DNA from: Myxococcus fulvus
Lineage (GTDB): Bacteria > Myxococcota > Myxococcia > Myxococcales > Myxococcaceae
Reading direction: 5' to 3'
DNA: 64,000 bases
NCBI RefSeq assembly: GCF_900111765.1
Contig: NZ_FOIB01000009.1
Coordinates: forward strand, 62,001-126,000
Shown: piece by piece, positions 26,722 through 35,578 of the stretch
Position numbering within the stretch: the stretch's first letter is position 1
Layout: the number at the start of each line of letters is the position of its first letter
Program-made: the position numbers and the translations under genes
Notes under the pieces: generated by a model
What the model was told of the DNA's origin: nothing
Database searches by the model: none
The model's input: only the letters and a program-made list of their open reading frames with translations

Positions 26722-29700
26722 TTGAGCGACCTGCCCAGACTGCTCCTGTGCAGCTTCGACGTCATCCCCGGCCCATCCGGCTCGTCACGCCGTTTGACCG
26801 AGTACCTCAAGGCGTTGCCCGACCGCTTCTCTGTGGTGGTGCTATCGGCGAAGACGCCTGACCACTCCCATATCGAGAAATACCAGGGCGCTCGGCTGCT
26901 GCGCGTGCCGGTAGGCTCGGGGGACCTCGCCTCGCGAATCCAGGCCTTCGAGCGGGCCGTCCGGCGCCAGCTCGAGAGCGAGGACTACGCGCTCGCCCAC
27001 TTCACGGACCCCTTCGGGGGTTACGCGTTGTGCGAGCTCAAGGGGGACTACGGCTACCGCCTCATCTATGAGGCGCAGACCTTCCCGTCCCAGGAGCTGC
27101 GCTACACGCACCCGCAGACGGAGGGCGACCGGCGCTTCCTGTCGAAGGTCCGCAGGCAGGAGCTGTTCTGCCTGATGAACGCGGACCGCATCATCACCGG
27201 CTCCGAGACGACGCGCTCGTACATCCAGTCCCTCGGCGCGAGCGAGGAGCTCATCCGTGTCGTGCGAGCCCCCGTGGACCTGGGGCCCTTCTCGCCCGAC
27301 GTGCTGGGCGCTCCGGACGGGGAGCCGCTGCGGCTGATGTACCTGGGCAGTCACGTGGGCTGGCAGGGGCTGCCCACGCTGCTGCGCGCCGTGGCGCTGG
27401 CGGCGAAGCAGGTGGAGGTGCGGCTGACGCTCGTGGGCGCGCAGCACCCGGACTGGCAGCCGCACCTGGACGAACTGGTGAAGGAGCTCGGCCTGAAGGA
27501 CCAGGTGGAGTTCCAGCCTCCGGTGCACCACGACGACGTGGCGAAGGTGCTGGCGCTGGCGGACGTGGGCGTGCTGGCGCTCGACGACGTGGAGCGCAAC
27601 CGGCTGCAGGGCGGACCGCTGGCGAAGGTGTCCGAGTATTGCGCCGCGGGCCGGCCCATCATCGCCGCCGACCTGCCGGTATGCCGAGAGCTCATCCCGG
27701 CGGACGCGGCGGTGTTCTTCCCCGTCGGCGACAGCCAGGCGATGGCCGACCGCATCGTCGAGCTGGCGCGCGACGTCCCGCGGCGAATCGAGCTGGGGCA
27801 GCGGGCGCGGGAGCACGCCGAGTCGGCGCTCGACGCGGGTGTCATCCGCGGTCAGTTGCTGGATATCTACGACTCGCTGTTGGACAAGCGCTCGGTCCCC
27901 GTGTCGGGCCGGAGCGAGGATGACCTGCCCGCGGCGACGATGGTGACGGGCACGCCGACCAGTCGGCTCGCGTCGCTGCTGCCGCCCGACAGCGGGCGCA
28001 TCAAGGTTCCGCAGCCGGCGAAGCGAGAGCCCGTCGAGGAGAAGCCCGCCGAGCCCCCGTCCGAGGCGGCCGCCGAGGAGCCCCCCGTGGTGATGGGGAT
28101 GGTGCTCGAGGATGGGTTCGATACGCGGCTCATCAAGACGGAGCCGGACGCGCGGCCCATCGAGCCTCCCGTCGTCATGGGGCTGCCGCTGCGTGAGCGC
28201 GCCGCGCAGACGTCGAGTCCGAGCGCCTCTTCGTCGACCTCGGTCCCGACGACTTCCGAGCCCACGCCGGTGACCGCGCAGGGGATCCCTCCGGATCCGA
28301 CGCCGGTCACGCCCCGTCGCACGACGGAGCCCGAGGAGCCGGAGCAGGACGCACCTGAAGCATCACCTCGTCGAGAGGATGCGCACGAGGAGGGCGCGGC
28401 AGAAGAGCGGCTCTCGAAGGTCCCGCCGCATGGGACGCCCCGGCTTGGGGATGAGCCACCGGCGCCGACGCCCGTGGAGTCGCAATCGGCGAGGTTCCCG
28501 GACGAGTCGCGCGAGGAGATGGGCGCGAAGGAGGTCCGGGACGAACGCGCCGAGGAACCTTCTTCGCCAACGCCCGTGGTCCGCGCGCCCGCTCCGCTTC
28601 CGATGGATGAGCCGCCGTCCCCCACGCCCATCATCCGCATGCCGGCCTCCCTGAGGGATGACCGGGGCGCGCTGGCACGGGACGGAGGGTCCTATTCCAA
28701 CGGTCGCCATTCGACGCGAGAGGAGCCGCCTTCACCGACGCCCATCATCAAGGCGCCCGCGCCATTGCCGTTCGACGAGCCGCCCGCGCCCACGCCCATC
28801 GTCAAGGCGCCCGCGCCGCTGCCGAGGGATGAGCCGCCTTCGCCCACGCCCATCGTGCGCAGCCCCCTCGCATCGCGAGCGGAGGACGACGCACCGGCAC
28901 CGACTCCGATCATCCCCGCGCGCTCGGTGCTCGCGAGTCGGAGCACGTCCGCACGGGTCGAGACACCGTCGCGTCGGATGGCGCCCCTCACGTCGCAGAC
29001 GAAGGGCGCACCGGATGGGGACCGAGGATCGACGCGAGCCGACTCGGAGCGTCCGTCGGTTCGTGGGGCACCCGTACCGGATCCGGAGCGTCCCGCAGGG
29101 CGCACGGGGGCGTCAGCGGACTCCGAGCCACCCTCGGTTCGCGGCACACCCCTCCCCGACGCGGAGCGCCCCAACGGGCGCACGGGTGCGGATTCCGAAC
29201 GTCCCTCTGTCCGAGGCACGCCCGCGCCCGAACCCGAGCGCCCCAGCGGACGCGCGAGCGCGGACCCTGAACGCCCCTCCGTGAGAGGCACCCCCGTCCC
29301 CGAGCCAGAGCGCCCCTCCGGACGTACGAGCGCGGACTCGGAACGCCCATCGGTCCGAGGTGCGCCTGTCCCTGAACCGGAGCGGCCCTCGACGCGAGGC
29401 ACGCCCGCGCCCGAACCCGAGCGTCCCTCCGGGCGCACAGCCTCCATCACGGATGAGCGGCCCTCGACGCGAGGCACTCCTGTCCCCGAACCCGAGCGCC
29501 CCAGCGGACGCGCGAGCGCGGACTCCGATCGCCCCTCCGTCCGAGGAACCCCCGTCCCCGAACCGGAACGCCCCTCCGGGCGCACCCCCACAGTCCCCGA
29601 GCCCGAACGGGCCTCCGTGCGCATCCCGAATCCCGACTCGGAGCGGCCTTCGGTCCGAAGCCCCCTGCCAGAGCTGGCCGCTCGCGGCCACACCACCGAC

Positions 29701-30534
29701 CCGGAGCGCAACACCCCGCGCCCCTCCGGCATCGTCGAACCGGAGCGTCCCCGCACGGGTGAGACGGATCGCCTCCCGCCCCTCGTCCGTCCCAGCCCGC
29801 CCCCCGACCTCTCGCGCAGCGGATCACGCGGCAGCGCGCTCGACCCGGATCGCCCCCCGCCCATCCTCACCCCGGGAGCCGGCACTCCTTCCGTCGGAAA
29901 GTCCTCCCTGCTGGGCGACCTCCCGCCTCCCGACACCGACCGAGCCCCCCCCCCCCCCCCCCCTCGCGCCACCAGCGCCCCGCCGCCCGTTCCCCGGCAG
30001 CGGCCGCCGCGCCTCTTGTCCATCGACGGGCCCCCTCGACTGGAGCCCATCGACACGTCCGCGTCCCGCCCCGGTCTGCCCGCCATCAGGTCCCCCGAAT
30101 CCGAGGACGAACCGGAGGAGATCTCCGAGGACGAGGCCCACGCCATCGAGGATGGCGAGGAGGCGGGCCCCACTCCGCCCCACTCGCGCCCACGTCTGGA
30201 CGACGAACCGGACGAAATCAGCAGCGACGAGGTCGAGGACGCCGAGGTCTCCGCCAGCAGCGCCGCCCAGCTCGTCGAGGACGAGGACGACCTCCAGGAA
30301 GCCGACGCGGACCCCATCCCCGACGAGAACGAGGGCCCCCCGCCCGAGCCGCTCTCCTCGACGCTGAACCCCTGGTTCGCCCAGCTCGCCCACGGCTACT
30401 GTCCACCGGAAGGCACTCAGTTCGCGCGCCACACGCCCCCCACCACCTTCCCAGGGCGGGACGACGACGCGGATCCATCCCGAACGCCCTCCGCCCCCCG
30501 TGCACCAGGCGTCGTTCGTGGCAAGGGCTCGTGA
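26722..30534 (+). CDS. GT4-family glycosyltransferase with a very long disordered repeat tail
   Basis: About 1270 residues. Residues 1-380 are a GT-B glycosyltransferase: a GPSGSSRR nucleotide-site-like loop near the start, HFTDPFGGY and YEAQTFPSQELRY in the N-terminal half, then the GT4 half with RLMYLGSHVGWQGLPTLLRA, LTLVGAQHPDW and the KVSEYCAAGRPIIAADLP donor-site region. The remaining 890 residues are Pro/Ser/Arg/Glu-rich and disordered, with PPSPTPII and ERPSxRG repeats, a 19-C run, and a C-terminal peptide NPWFAQLAHGYCPPEG that looks conserved. No ATG fits the start. TTG 26722 lies 8-9 bases after a TATTCT -10 element. An alternative TTG is at 26644. It is divergent from the DUF4912-GH57 pair. 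Confidence 0.85.
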   Translation: MSDLPRLLLCSFDVIPGPSGSSRRLTEYLKALPDRFSVVVLSAKTPDHSHIEKYQGARLLRVPVGSGDLASRIQAFERAVRRQLESEDYALAHFTDPFGGYALCELKGDYGYRLIYEAQTFPSQELRYTHPQTEGDRRFLSKVRRQELFCLMNADRIITGSETTRSYIQSLGASEELIRVVRAPVDLGPFSPDVLGAPDGEPLRLMYLGSHVGWQGLPTLLRAVALAAKQVEVRLTLVGAQHPDWQPHLDELVKELGLKDQVEFQPPVHHDDVAKVLALADVGVLALDDVERNRLQGGPLAKVSEYCAAGRPIIAADLPVCRELIPADAAVFFPVGDSQAMADRIVELARDVPRRIELGQRAREHAESALDAGVIRGQLLDIYDSLLDKRSVPVSGRSEDDLPAATMVTGTPTSRLASLLPPDSGRIKVPQPAKREPVEEKPAEPPSEAAAEEPPVVMGMVLEDGFDTRLIKTEPDARPIEPPVVMGLPLRERAAQTSSPSASSSTSVPTTSEPTPVTAQGIPPDPTPVTPRRTTEPEEPEQDAPEASPRREDAHEEGAAEERLSKVPPHGTPRLGDEPPAPTPVESQSARFPDESREEMGAKEVRDERAEEPSSPTPVVRAPAPLPMDEPPSPTPIIRMPASLRDDRGALARDGGSYSNGRHSTREEPPSPTPIIKAPAPLPFDEPPAPTPIVKAPAPLPRDEPPSPTPIVRSPLASRAEDDAPAPTPIIPARSVLASRSTSARVETPSRRMAPLTSQTKGAPDGDRGSTRADSERPSVRGAPVPDPERPAGRTGASADSEPPSVRGTPLPDAERPNGRTGADSERPSVRGTPAPEPERPSGRASADPERPSVRGTPVPEPERPSGRTSADSERPSVRGAPVPEPERPSTRGTPAPEPERPSGRTASITDERPSTRGTPVPEPERPSGRASADSDRPSVRGTPVPEPERPSGRTPTVPEPERASVRIPNPDSERPSVRSPLPELAARGHTTDPERNTPRPSGIVEPERPRTGETDRLPPLVRPSPPPDLSRSGSRGSALDPDRPPPILTPGAGTPSVGKSSLLGDLPPPDTDRAPPPPPPRATSAPPPVPRQRPPRLLSIDGPPRLEPIDTSASRPGLPAIRSPESEDEPEEISEDEAHAIEDGEEAGPTPPHSRPRLDDEPDEISSDEVEDAEVSASSAAQLVEDEDDLQEADADPIPDENEGPPPEPLSSTLNPWFAQLAHGYCPPEGTQFARHTPPTTFPGRDDDADPSRTPSAPRAPGVVRGKGS
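28590..28880 (+). repeat. PPSPTPII/IK peptide-coding repeats in the glycosyltransferase tail
   Basis: There are five or so imperfect tandem units encoding (D/E)EPP(S/A)PTPI(I/V)(R/K)xPAPLP, about 50-60 bases each. They are direct in-frame repeats inside the disordered tail. Confidence 0.75.
29040..29720 (+). repeat. ERPSxRG peptide-coding repeats in the glycosyltransferase tail
   Basis: More than a dozen imperfect units built on SERPSVRGxPxPEPERPSGR run in frame across about 680 bases. Such runs are prone to length change by slippage or recombination. Confidence 0.8.
29945..29963 (+). repeat. Run of 19 C inside the glycosyltransferase gene
   Basis: An unbroken C19 tract encodes six Pro. The frame stays open across it as given, so any one-base slip would change the C-terminal 190 residues. 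The exact length should be treated as uncertain. Confidence 0.85.
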
Positions 30535-30562
30535 AGCAGCCAACCGAGCACCCTCCGGAAAG

Positions 30563-30592
30563 TTTCCAAGCGTCGCTCCCGCCCAGTAGGAT
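30563..30592 (+). promoter_or_regulatory. Candidate promoter of aglZ
   Basis: TTTCCA (30563-30568) and TAGGAT (30587-30592) are 18 bases apart, about 40 bases upstream of the ATG. Both are partial matches. Confidence 0.4.
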
Positions 30593-30633
30593 GTCGCGGT
30601 TTTCACTGCACTTTTTACGGGTGAAAGGGCTTC

Positions 30634-33600
30634 ATGGAGCGCCGCGTCCTCATCGTTGAAAGCCAGAACGACTTCGCCCTCAGCATGGCGACCGTGCTCA
30701 AGAGCGCGGGTTACCAGACCGCCATGGCGGCGACCGCGACGGATGCGCAGCGCGAGCTGGAGAAGCGCCGACCGGATCTCGTCGTCCTTCGGGCCGAGCT
30801 TCCGGATCAATCCGGTTTCACGCTGTGCGGGCAGATCAAGAAGGGCAAGTGGGGCCAGAACCTCAAGGTCCTACTCCTCTCCTCCGACACGGGCGTCGAG
30901 GGCCTGACGCAGCACCGGCAGACGCCGGGCGCCGCGGACGGCTACCTCGTCATCCCCTTCGAGATGGGGGAGCTGGCCACGATGAGCACGGGCATCATGC
31001 CGCCGGGCCAGGACGAGTCGGATGCATCGCTCGACGCCGCGCTCGCCGGTAACGCGCCGCGCGAGGCGCCGCCCCCCATGCCCGGCATCCGCACCAGCGC
31101 CGGCGGTCCGCCCAAGCTCCCCAAGCGCGAGCGCCGCAGCGCGATGACAGAGGAGGACCGCGCCTTCCTGGACCGCGCCTTCCAGTCCATCGCCGACCGC
31201 AAGGCGGAGCTGCTCGCCGAGTCGCGTCAGCTCAAGCGCCCTCCCCCGCGCCGCGAGCTGATGGGCACGCCGGAGGGGAAGATTCAAATCCTCCGCGACG
31301 AGCTCAAGACGCGCGAGGCCCAGCTGGCCCGCCTCTCCGAGATCTGGAGCGTGCGCGAGCGCGAGCTGCTCTCCGGCGAGGACCGCCTCCACGAGAAGGA
31401 CGTGGAGCTGCAGGGCCTCAAGATGCAGGTGGACGACCTGCTGCGGCGCTTCAACGAGGCCCAGCAGGCCATGCTCCAGAAGGAGCGCGAGCACGGCGCC
31501 ACCGTCGACGACCTGCTGCTGCAGAAGTTCTCCTCGGAGAAGGACCTCATCGAGGTCGTCGCCTCCAAGGAGAAGGACATCAACCTGCTGCGCAAGGAGG
31601 TCCACAACCGCGACGACGACCTCGCGCGGCGGGGCGCCGAGCTGGAGCACCTGCGCGGCGAGTACGAGAAGCTCGACAAGCACCTCAACGTCGTCACGCT
31701 GGAGTTCGAGGTCAAGGAGCAGAAGCTCCAGGACAGCGTGCGCGCGCACGAGGCCGAAGAGGCCCGGCTGGGCAAGCGCGGTGACGACTTCGAGGCGGAG
31801 CTGGGCCGCACCGTCAGCGAGCGCGACCAGCGCTACGCCGAGCTGGACGGCGAGATCCAGGCCCTCCAGGAGCGGCTGCAGCAGACCGAGCAGGAGCGCG
31901 ACTCCACCGTGCGCGGCCTGGAGACGCGCGCCGCCTCCGCCGAGGAGCACGGCGCCCGCGCCGACGCGGAGATCACCCGGCTGAACGCGGAGCGCGACGC
32001 GCTCGAGGCGCGGCTCAGCCAGCAGGTGGCGGACCTGGAGACGGACCTCGCGCGCACCACCGGCGAGCGGGATCAGCTCCGGCTGGACAAGGACGCCCAG
32101 GAGGCGGAGCTCAGCCAGCGCATCGAGGACCGCGACGCCAAGATCTCGGCGTTGGACCGCGAGCTGTCGGAGACCATCGCCCGCAACGAGCGCACCGAGG
32201 CGGACCTCAACTCCAGCATCCAGCAGCAGCTGGAGCGCATCGGCGAGCTGGAGGGCGAGGTCGAGGCCGTCAAGGCGCACCTGGCCGACCGCGAGGCCGA
32301 GCTCACCGGGGAGCTGCAGGCGCTCACCGACGCGAAGAACGCGCTGGAGGAGGACCTCACCGGCCGCCTGGAGGCGCTGACCGTCGCCAAGGACGCGCTG
32401 GAGGAGGACCTCACCCGCCAGCTCGAGGAGGTCCGCTCCGCCAAGGCCGAGCAGGAGGCCGACCTCACCGGGCAGATCCAGGCCCTCACCTCGCAGCTCG
32501 AGGAGGCCCAGAACCAGGGTGAGCAGCTCCAGGCGCGCGTCGCGTCGCTGGAGGACACCGTTGCCCAACGCGAGTCCACCATCGAGGGACTCCAGGGCGA
32601 TGTCGCCACGCGGGATCAGCGCATCTCCGAGCTGACCGGGGACCTGGAGGCCACCAGCCAGACGCTGGCGCAGACACAAGGGACGCTGGCGCAGACCGAG
32701 CAGCAGCTCGCGGACACACAGGGCACCCTCGCCTCCACCGAGCAGTCACTGGCCGAGACGCGCGGCGAGCTGGAGGCCACCAGCCAGTCGCTGTCCGAGA
32801 CGCAGACGCGCCTGGCCCAGACGGAGGAGGCGCTGTCCTCCACGCGCGGGGAGCTGGACGCCACCAGCCAGACGCTCGCGCAGACGCAGGACACCCTCTC
32901 CCGCACCGAGCAGCAGCTCGCGGACACGCAGAACACGCTCGCGAACACGGAGCAGTCGCTCTCCGAGACGCGCGGCGAGCTGGACGCCACCAGCCAGACG
33001 CTGGCGCAGACGCAAGGGACGCTGGCGCAGACCGAGCAGCAGCTGGCGCAGACACAAGGCACGCTCTCGCAGACCGAGGGCAGCCTGGCCGAGACGCGCG
33101 GCGAGCTGGAGGCCACCAGCCAGACGCTCACCCAGACGCAGAACACGCTGGAGGAGACGCGCGACGAGCTCGGCACCACCACCGCGCACCGGGATCAGCT
33201 CAAGCTGGAGCTGGACGAGACGCGCACGGTGCTCCAGGAGACGCAGGCCTCGCTGTCCCGGACCACGGGCGAGCGGGATCAACGCGTCGCCGAGCTCCAC
33301 GCCCTGGGCGAGGCCAAGGACGCGCTGGAGCAGCTGCTCACCGGACAGATCGGCCAGCTGCGCGGCGAGCTGTCGGAGACGCTGGGCAACTACGAGGCGG
33401 AGCGCGCCGCGCACGAGAAGCTCGCCGCGGAGACGAGCGCCACCATCGAGGCGCTCACCGGGGAGCGTGACGGGCTGCGCTCGGAGCTGGAGGCCACCAG
33501 CCAGACGCTGGAGCAGGTGCAGGGCCAGCTCGCCGCCACCCGCGACGCGCTGTCGCGCGAGCAGCAGGCGCACACCACCAGCCGTCAGCAGGCGGCCAGC

Positions 33601-34995
33601 ACCCAGTCCTCGCTGGAGGGCGAGCTCAACGAGGCGCGCAACCAGGCGGAGGAGCTGGGCGAGCAGCTCACCATCACCAAGCACGAGCTGGGCGCCCGCG
33701 TCGCGGACGTCACCCAGCTCACCGCGCAGCTCGCCCAGGTGGAGGACACCCGCGCGAACCTGAAGGAGCGCCTGGACGCCCTCACCGAGGAGTCCCAGCG
33801 CCGCGAGGAGCTGCTCCAGAACGACCTGGCCAACAAGGGCAAGGAGCTCTCGGACACGCTGCGCAAGCTCACCCAGGTGACGCAGGAGAAGATGCGTCAG
33901 GCCGAGGTGCTCAACCGCGAGGTCGCCACCCGCACCGAGCAGGTGAAGGTCCTGGAGACCAAGCTCCAGACGCAGGCCACCGACGCCAAGCGCCACGCGG
34001 ACGGGCTCGGCCAGCAGATGGCCGGCCTGAACAACCAGCTGGAGCTGGCGAAGAAGGCGCTCGGCGAGCGCGAGGAGCAGCTGCGCGCGGCGGGCACGAG
34101 CCACCAGAAGCTGACCCAGGAGCGCGACGGCCTCGCCGGTCAGCTCCAGCAGGCGCAGGCCGCCCAGGCGCAAGCGGCGCAGGCCCAGCAGCAGGAGCGC
34201 GCCGAGGCGAAACGCGCGTCCGACGAGCTGGCGGCGAAGCTGGCCAAGGCCGAGCAGCGCATCGCCCAGCTCACCCAGGAGGCCCAGGCGAAGGCGGCCG
34301 ACGCGGACGCCAAGGCCAAGGACCTGCAGGGACAGCTCGCCACCCGCACCAAGAAGGTGCAGGACCTGGAGCTGGCGGTGGAGAACGCGCAGGGCGCCAA
34401 GGCCCGCGCGGAGAAGGACCTGGCCGCCAAGGTGGCCGCCGCCGAGGGCAAGGCCAACGAGGCCGCCGCCCGCCTCGCCACCGCCCAGAAGGAGCGCAAG
34501 GACCTGGAGGCGCGTCAGCTGCGCGAAATCGAGGAGCTCAACACCAAGCAGAAGGCGGAGCTCGAGCGTCGCGAGGCCATCAAGCTGCAGGAGGTCACCC
34601 GCCTGCAGCAGTCCGTCCAGGAGAAGAGCAAGGCGCTCAAGGTCGCCGAGCTGGAGCTGGCTCGCTACAAGAGCAAGGCCCCCGCCGCCACGCCCGCCCC
34701 CGTCGCCGCCAAGGCCGCCAAGGCTCCGGCTCCCGTCGAGGACGACGAACTGGCCACCCGCCCGCAGCTCAACCAGGTCATCCCCGCGGCCGCCGCCCCC
34801 GCTCCCGCCAAGGCCGCCAAGGCCGCCGCGAAGCCCGCCGCCGCGAAGAAGGCCGCCGCTCCCGCTCCCGCCCCTGCCCCGCTGGGTGGCGACGATTCGG
34901 ACCCCTCGGACCGCACCATGCTCATCCAGCTGCCCGCCCAGGCCGCCAAGGAGGATGACGACTGGACGGCCCTGGTGGACGAGCTGGACAAGTAG
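30634..34995 (+). CDS. aglZ: AglZ-like gliding-motility regulator: pseudo-receiver plus giant coiled coil
   Basis: This 1453-residue protein has an N-terminal receiver-like domain (about 1-118) with a broken phosphorylation site: the phospho-acceptor position is Arg53 (VVLRAELP) and the conserved Lys of the KPF motif is Ile107 (VIPFE). A Pro-rich linker is followed by about 1150 residues of nearly continuous coiled coil (about 210-1375), then an Ala/Lys/Pro-rich stretch and an acidic tail with SDRTMLIQLPAQ. This is the architecture of Myxococcus AglZ (about 1395 residues), which organises gliding-motility focal adhesions with MglA and Frz signalling. FrzS is similar but much shorter. An AAAGGG site precedes the ATG. 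Confidence 0.88.
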   Translation: MERRVLIVESQNDFALSMATVLKSAGYQTAMAATATDAQRELEKRRPDLVVLRAELPDQSGFTLCGQIKKGKWGQNLKVLLLSSDTGVEGLTQHRQTPGAADGYLVIPFEMGELATMSTGIMPPGQDESDASLDAALAGNAPREAPPPMPGIRTSAGGPPKLPKRERRSAMTEEDRAFLDRAFQSIADRKAELLAESRQLKRPPPRRELMGTPEGKIQILRDELKTREAQLARLSEIWSVRERELLSGEDRLHEKDVELQGLKMQVDDLLRRFNEAQQAMLQKEREHGATVDDLLLQKFSSEKDLIEVVASKEKDINLLRKEVHNRDDDLARRGAELEHLRGEYEKLDKHLNVVTLEFEVKEQKLQDSVRAHEAEEARLGKRGDDFEAELGRTVSERDQRYAELDGEIQALQERLQQTEQERDSTVRGLETRAASAEEHGARADAEITRLNAERDALEARLSQQVADLETDLARTTGERDQLRLDKDAQEAELSQRIEDRDAKISALDRELSETIARNERTEADLNSSIQQQLERIGELEGEVEAVKAHLADREAELTGELQALTDAKNALEEDLTGRLEALTVAKDALEEDLTRQLEEVRSAKAEQEADLTGQIQALTSQLEEAQNQGEQLQARVASLEDTVAQRESTIEGLQGDVATRDQRISELTGDLEATSQTLAQTQGTLAQTEQQLADTQGTLASTEQSLAETRGELEATSQSLSETQTRLAQTEEALSSTRGELDATSQTLAQTQDTLSRTEQQLADTQNTLANTEQSLSETRGELDATSQTLAQTQGTLAQTEQQLAQTQGTLSQTEGSLAETRGELEATSQTLTQTQNTLEETRDELGTTTAHRDQLKLELDETRTVLQETQASLSRTTGERDQRVAELHALGEAKDALEQLLTGQIGQLRGELSETLGNYEAERAAHEKLAAETSATIEALTGERDGLRSELEATSQTLEQVQGQLAATRDALSREQQAHTTSRQQAASTQSSLEGELNEARNQAEELGEQLTITKHELGARVADVTQLTAQLAQVEDTRANLKERLDALTEESQRREELLQNDLANKGKELSDTLRKLTQVTQEKMRQAEVLNREVATRTEQVKVLETKLQTQATDAKRHADGLGQQMAGLNNQLELAKKALGEREEQLRAAGTSHQKLTQERDGLAGQLQQAQAAQAQAAQAQQQERAEAKRASDELAAKLAKAEQRIAQLTQEAQAKAADADAKAKDLQGQLATRTKKVQDLELAVENAQGAKARAEKDLAAKVAAAEGKANEAAARLATAQKERKDLEARQLREIEELNTKQKAELERREAIKLQEVTRLQQSVQEKSKALKVAELELARYKSKAPAATPAPVAAKAAKAPAPVEDDELATRPQLNQVIPAAAAPAPAKAAKAAAKPAAAKKAAAPAPAPAPLGGDDSDPSDRTMLIQLPAQAAKEDDDWTALVDELDK
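32638..33180 (+). repeat. Heptad-based tandem repeats within aglZ
   Basis: In-frame units of 126 bases (42 residues) and 84 bases (28 residues), each starting G(D/E)L(E/D)ATSQ(T/S)L, repeat about five times. All units are multiples of seven residues, so copy number can change without breaking the coiled-coil phase. Confidence 0.85.
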
Positions 34996-35002
34996 CCCGC
35001 CT

Positions 35003-35028
35003 GGGGCCGCCTCGCACGGGGCGGCCCC
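35003..35028 (+). terminator. Hairpin after aglZ
   Basis: GGGGCCGCC (35003-35011) pairs perfectly with GGCGGCCCC (35020-35028), 8 bases after the stop codon. No T run follows. A second perfect 7 bp hairpin (GCGACTC/GAGTCGC) lies at 35112-35130. Confidence 0.6.
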
Positions 35029-35159
35029 GCCGGCTTCCCGTCACCCTGGCTGTCTGGAGTCCCGGCACCCGCCGGAAGGCCGGCTGTCCGCCGACCGGGA
35101 GGGCCTCGGGAGCGACTCGCGTGGAGTCGCGACATCCGTGCCCTACCTGGGTGAAAAAC

Positions 35160-35381
35160 TCAGAGGACGGCGCGCGCGTCGCGCACCAGCTCCTTGAAGT
35201 GCAGTGAGGCGAGGACGTCGCGGAGGGAGGCCTCACGGCCCACGCTGTGCGCCTGCGCCTGCGCCTCACGCCAGCGGGCCATCAGCGTCCGCAGCGTGAT
35301 GTACGCCAGCAGCAGCGGGAAGCCTCCCGGCAACAGGAGCACCGCCACCGCCATCACCATCCTCATCCACGCCCACACCAT
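35160..35381 (-). CDS. Small membrane protein, function unknown
   Basis: This 73-residue protein is not recognised. Residues 5-32 are hydrophobic (VMAVAVLLLPGGFPLLLAYI), predicting one or two short membrane segments. The rest is a basic, then mixed helical tail (LMARWREAQAQAHSVGRE...LHFKELVRDARAVL). The ATG at 35381 has a GAGG site 9 bases upstream. A longer reading exists but its extra residues look non-coding. It lies antisense between aglZ and the MoxR gene. Confidence 0.5.
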   Translation of the reverse strand: MVWAWMRMVMAVAVLLLPGGFPLLLAYITLRTLMARWREAQAQAHSVGREASLRDVLASLHFKELVRDARAVL

Positions 35382-35578
35382 GACCACGGACCTCGCTGCT
35401 TTCCCTTCGTGAGTTGCGCCACTGAGATGCACGGTGCGTGCCCACGGTGCGCAAATAATTTCCCTCTCTTTTTCCGCAGGGTTGGGGAGCAGCGGGGCAA
35501 GACAGCCGCGACGCGAGGGCGAGGATCCTGGCATTTTTGCCGCAGTCGCCTGAAAGGGCCTCGGTTAAGTTCCGCCGC

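Noticed and set aside
29040-29720. Possible CRISPR or satellite array
   Set aside because: Units are imperfect, in frame and peptide-coding. There are no unique spacers and no cas genes.
28692-30317. A 541-codon antisense frame over the glycosyltransferase tail with SGSGxGVPRTEGRSE-like repeats
   Set aside because: It mirrors the repeats of the sense frame and has no start signal.
30871-32679. A 602-codon Leu-rich antisense frame over aglZ
   Set aside because: It reflects the coiled-coil codons (GAG/CTG) of the real gene on the opposite strand.
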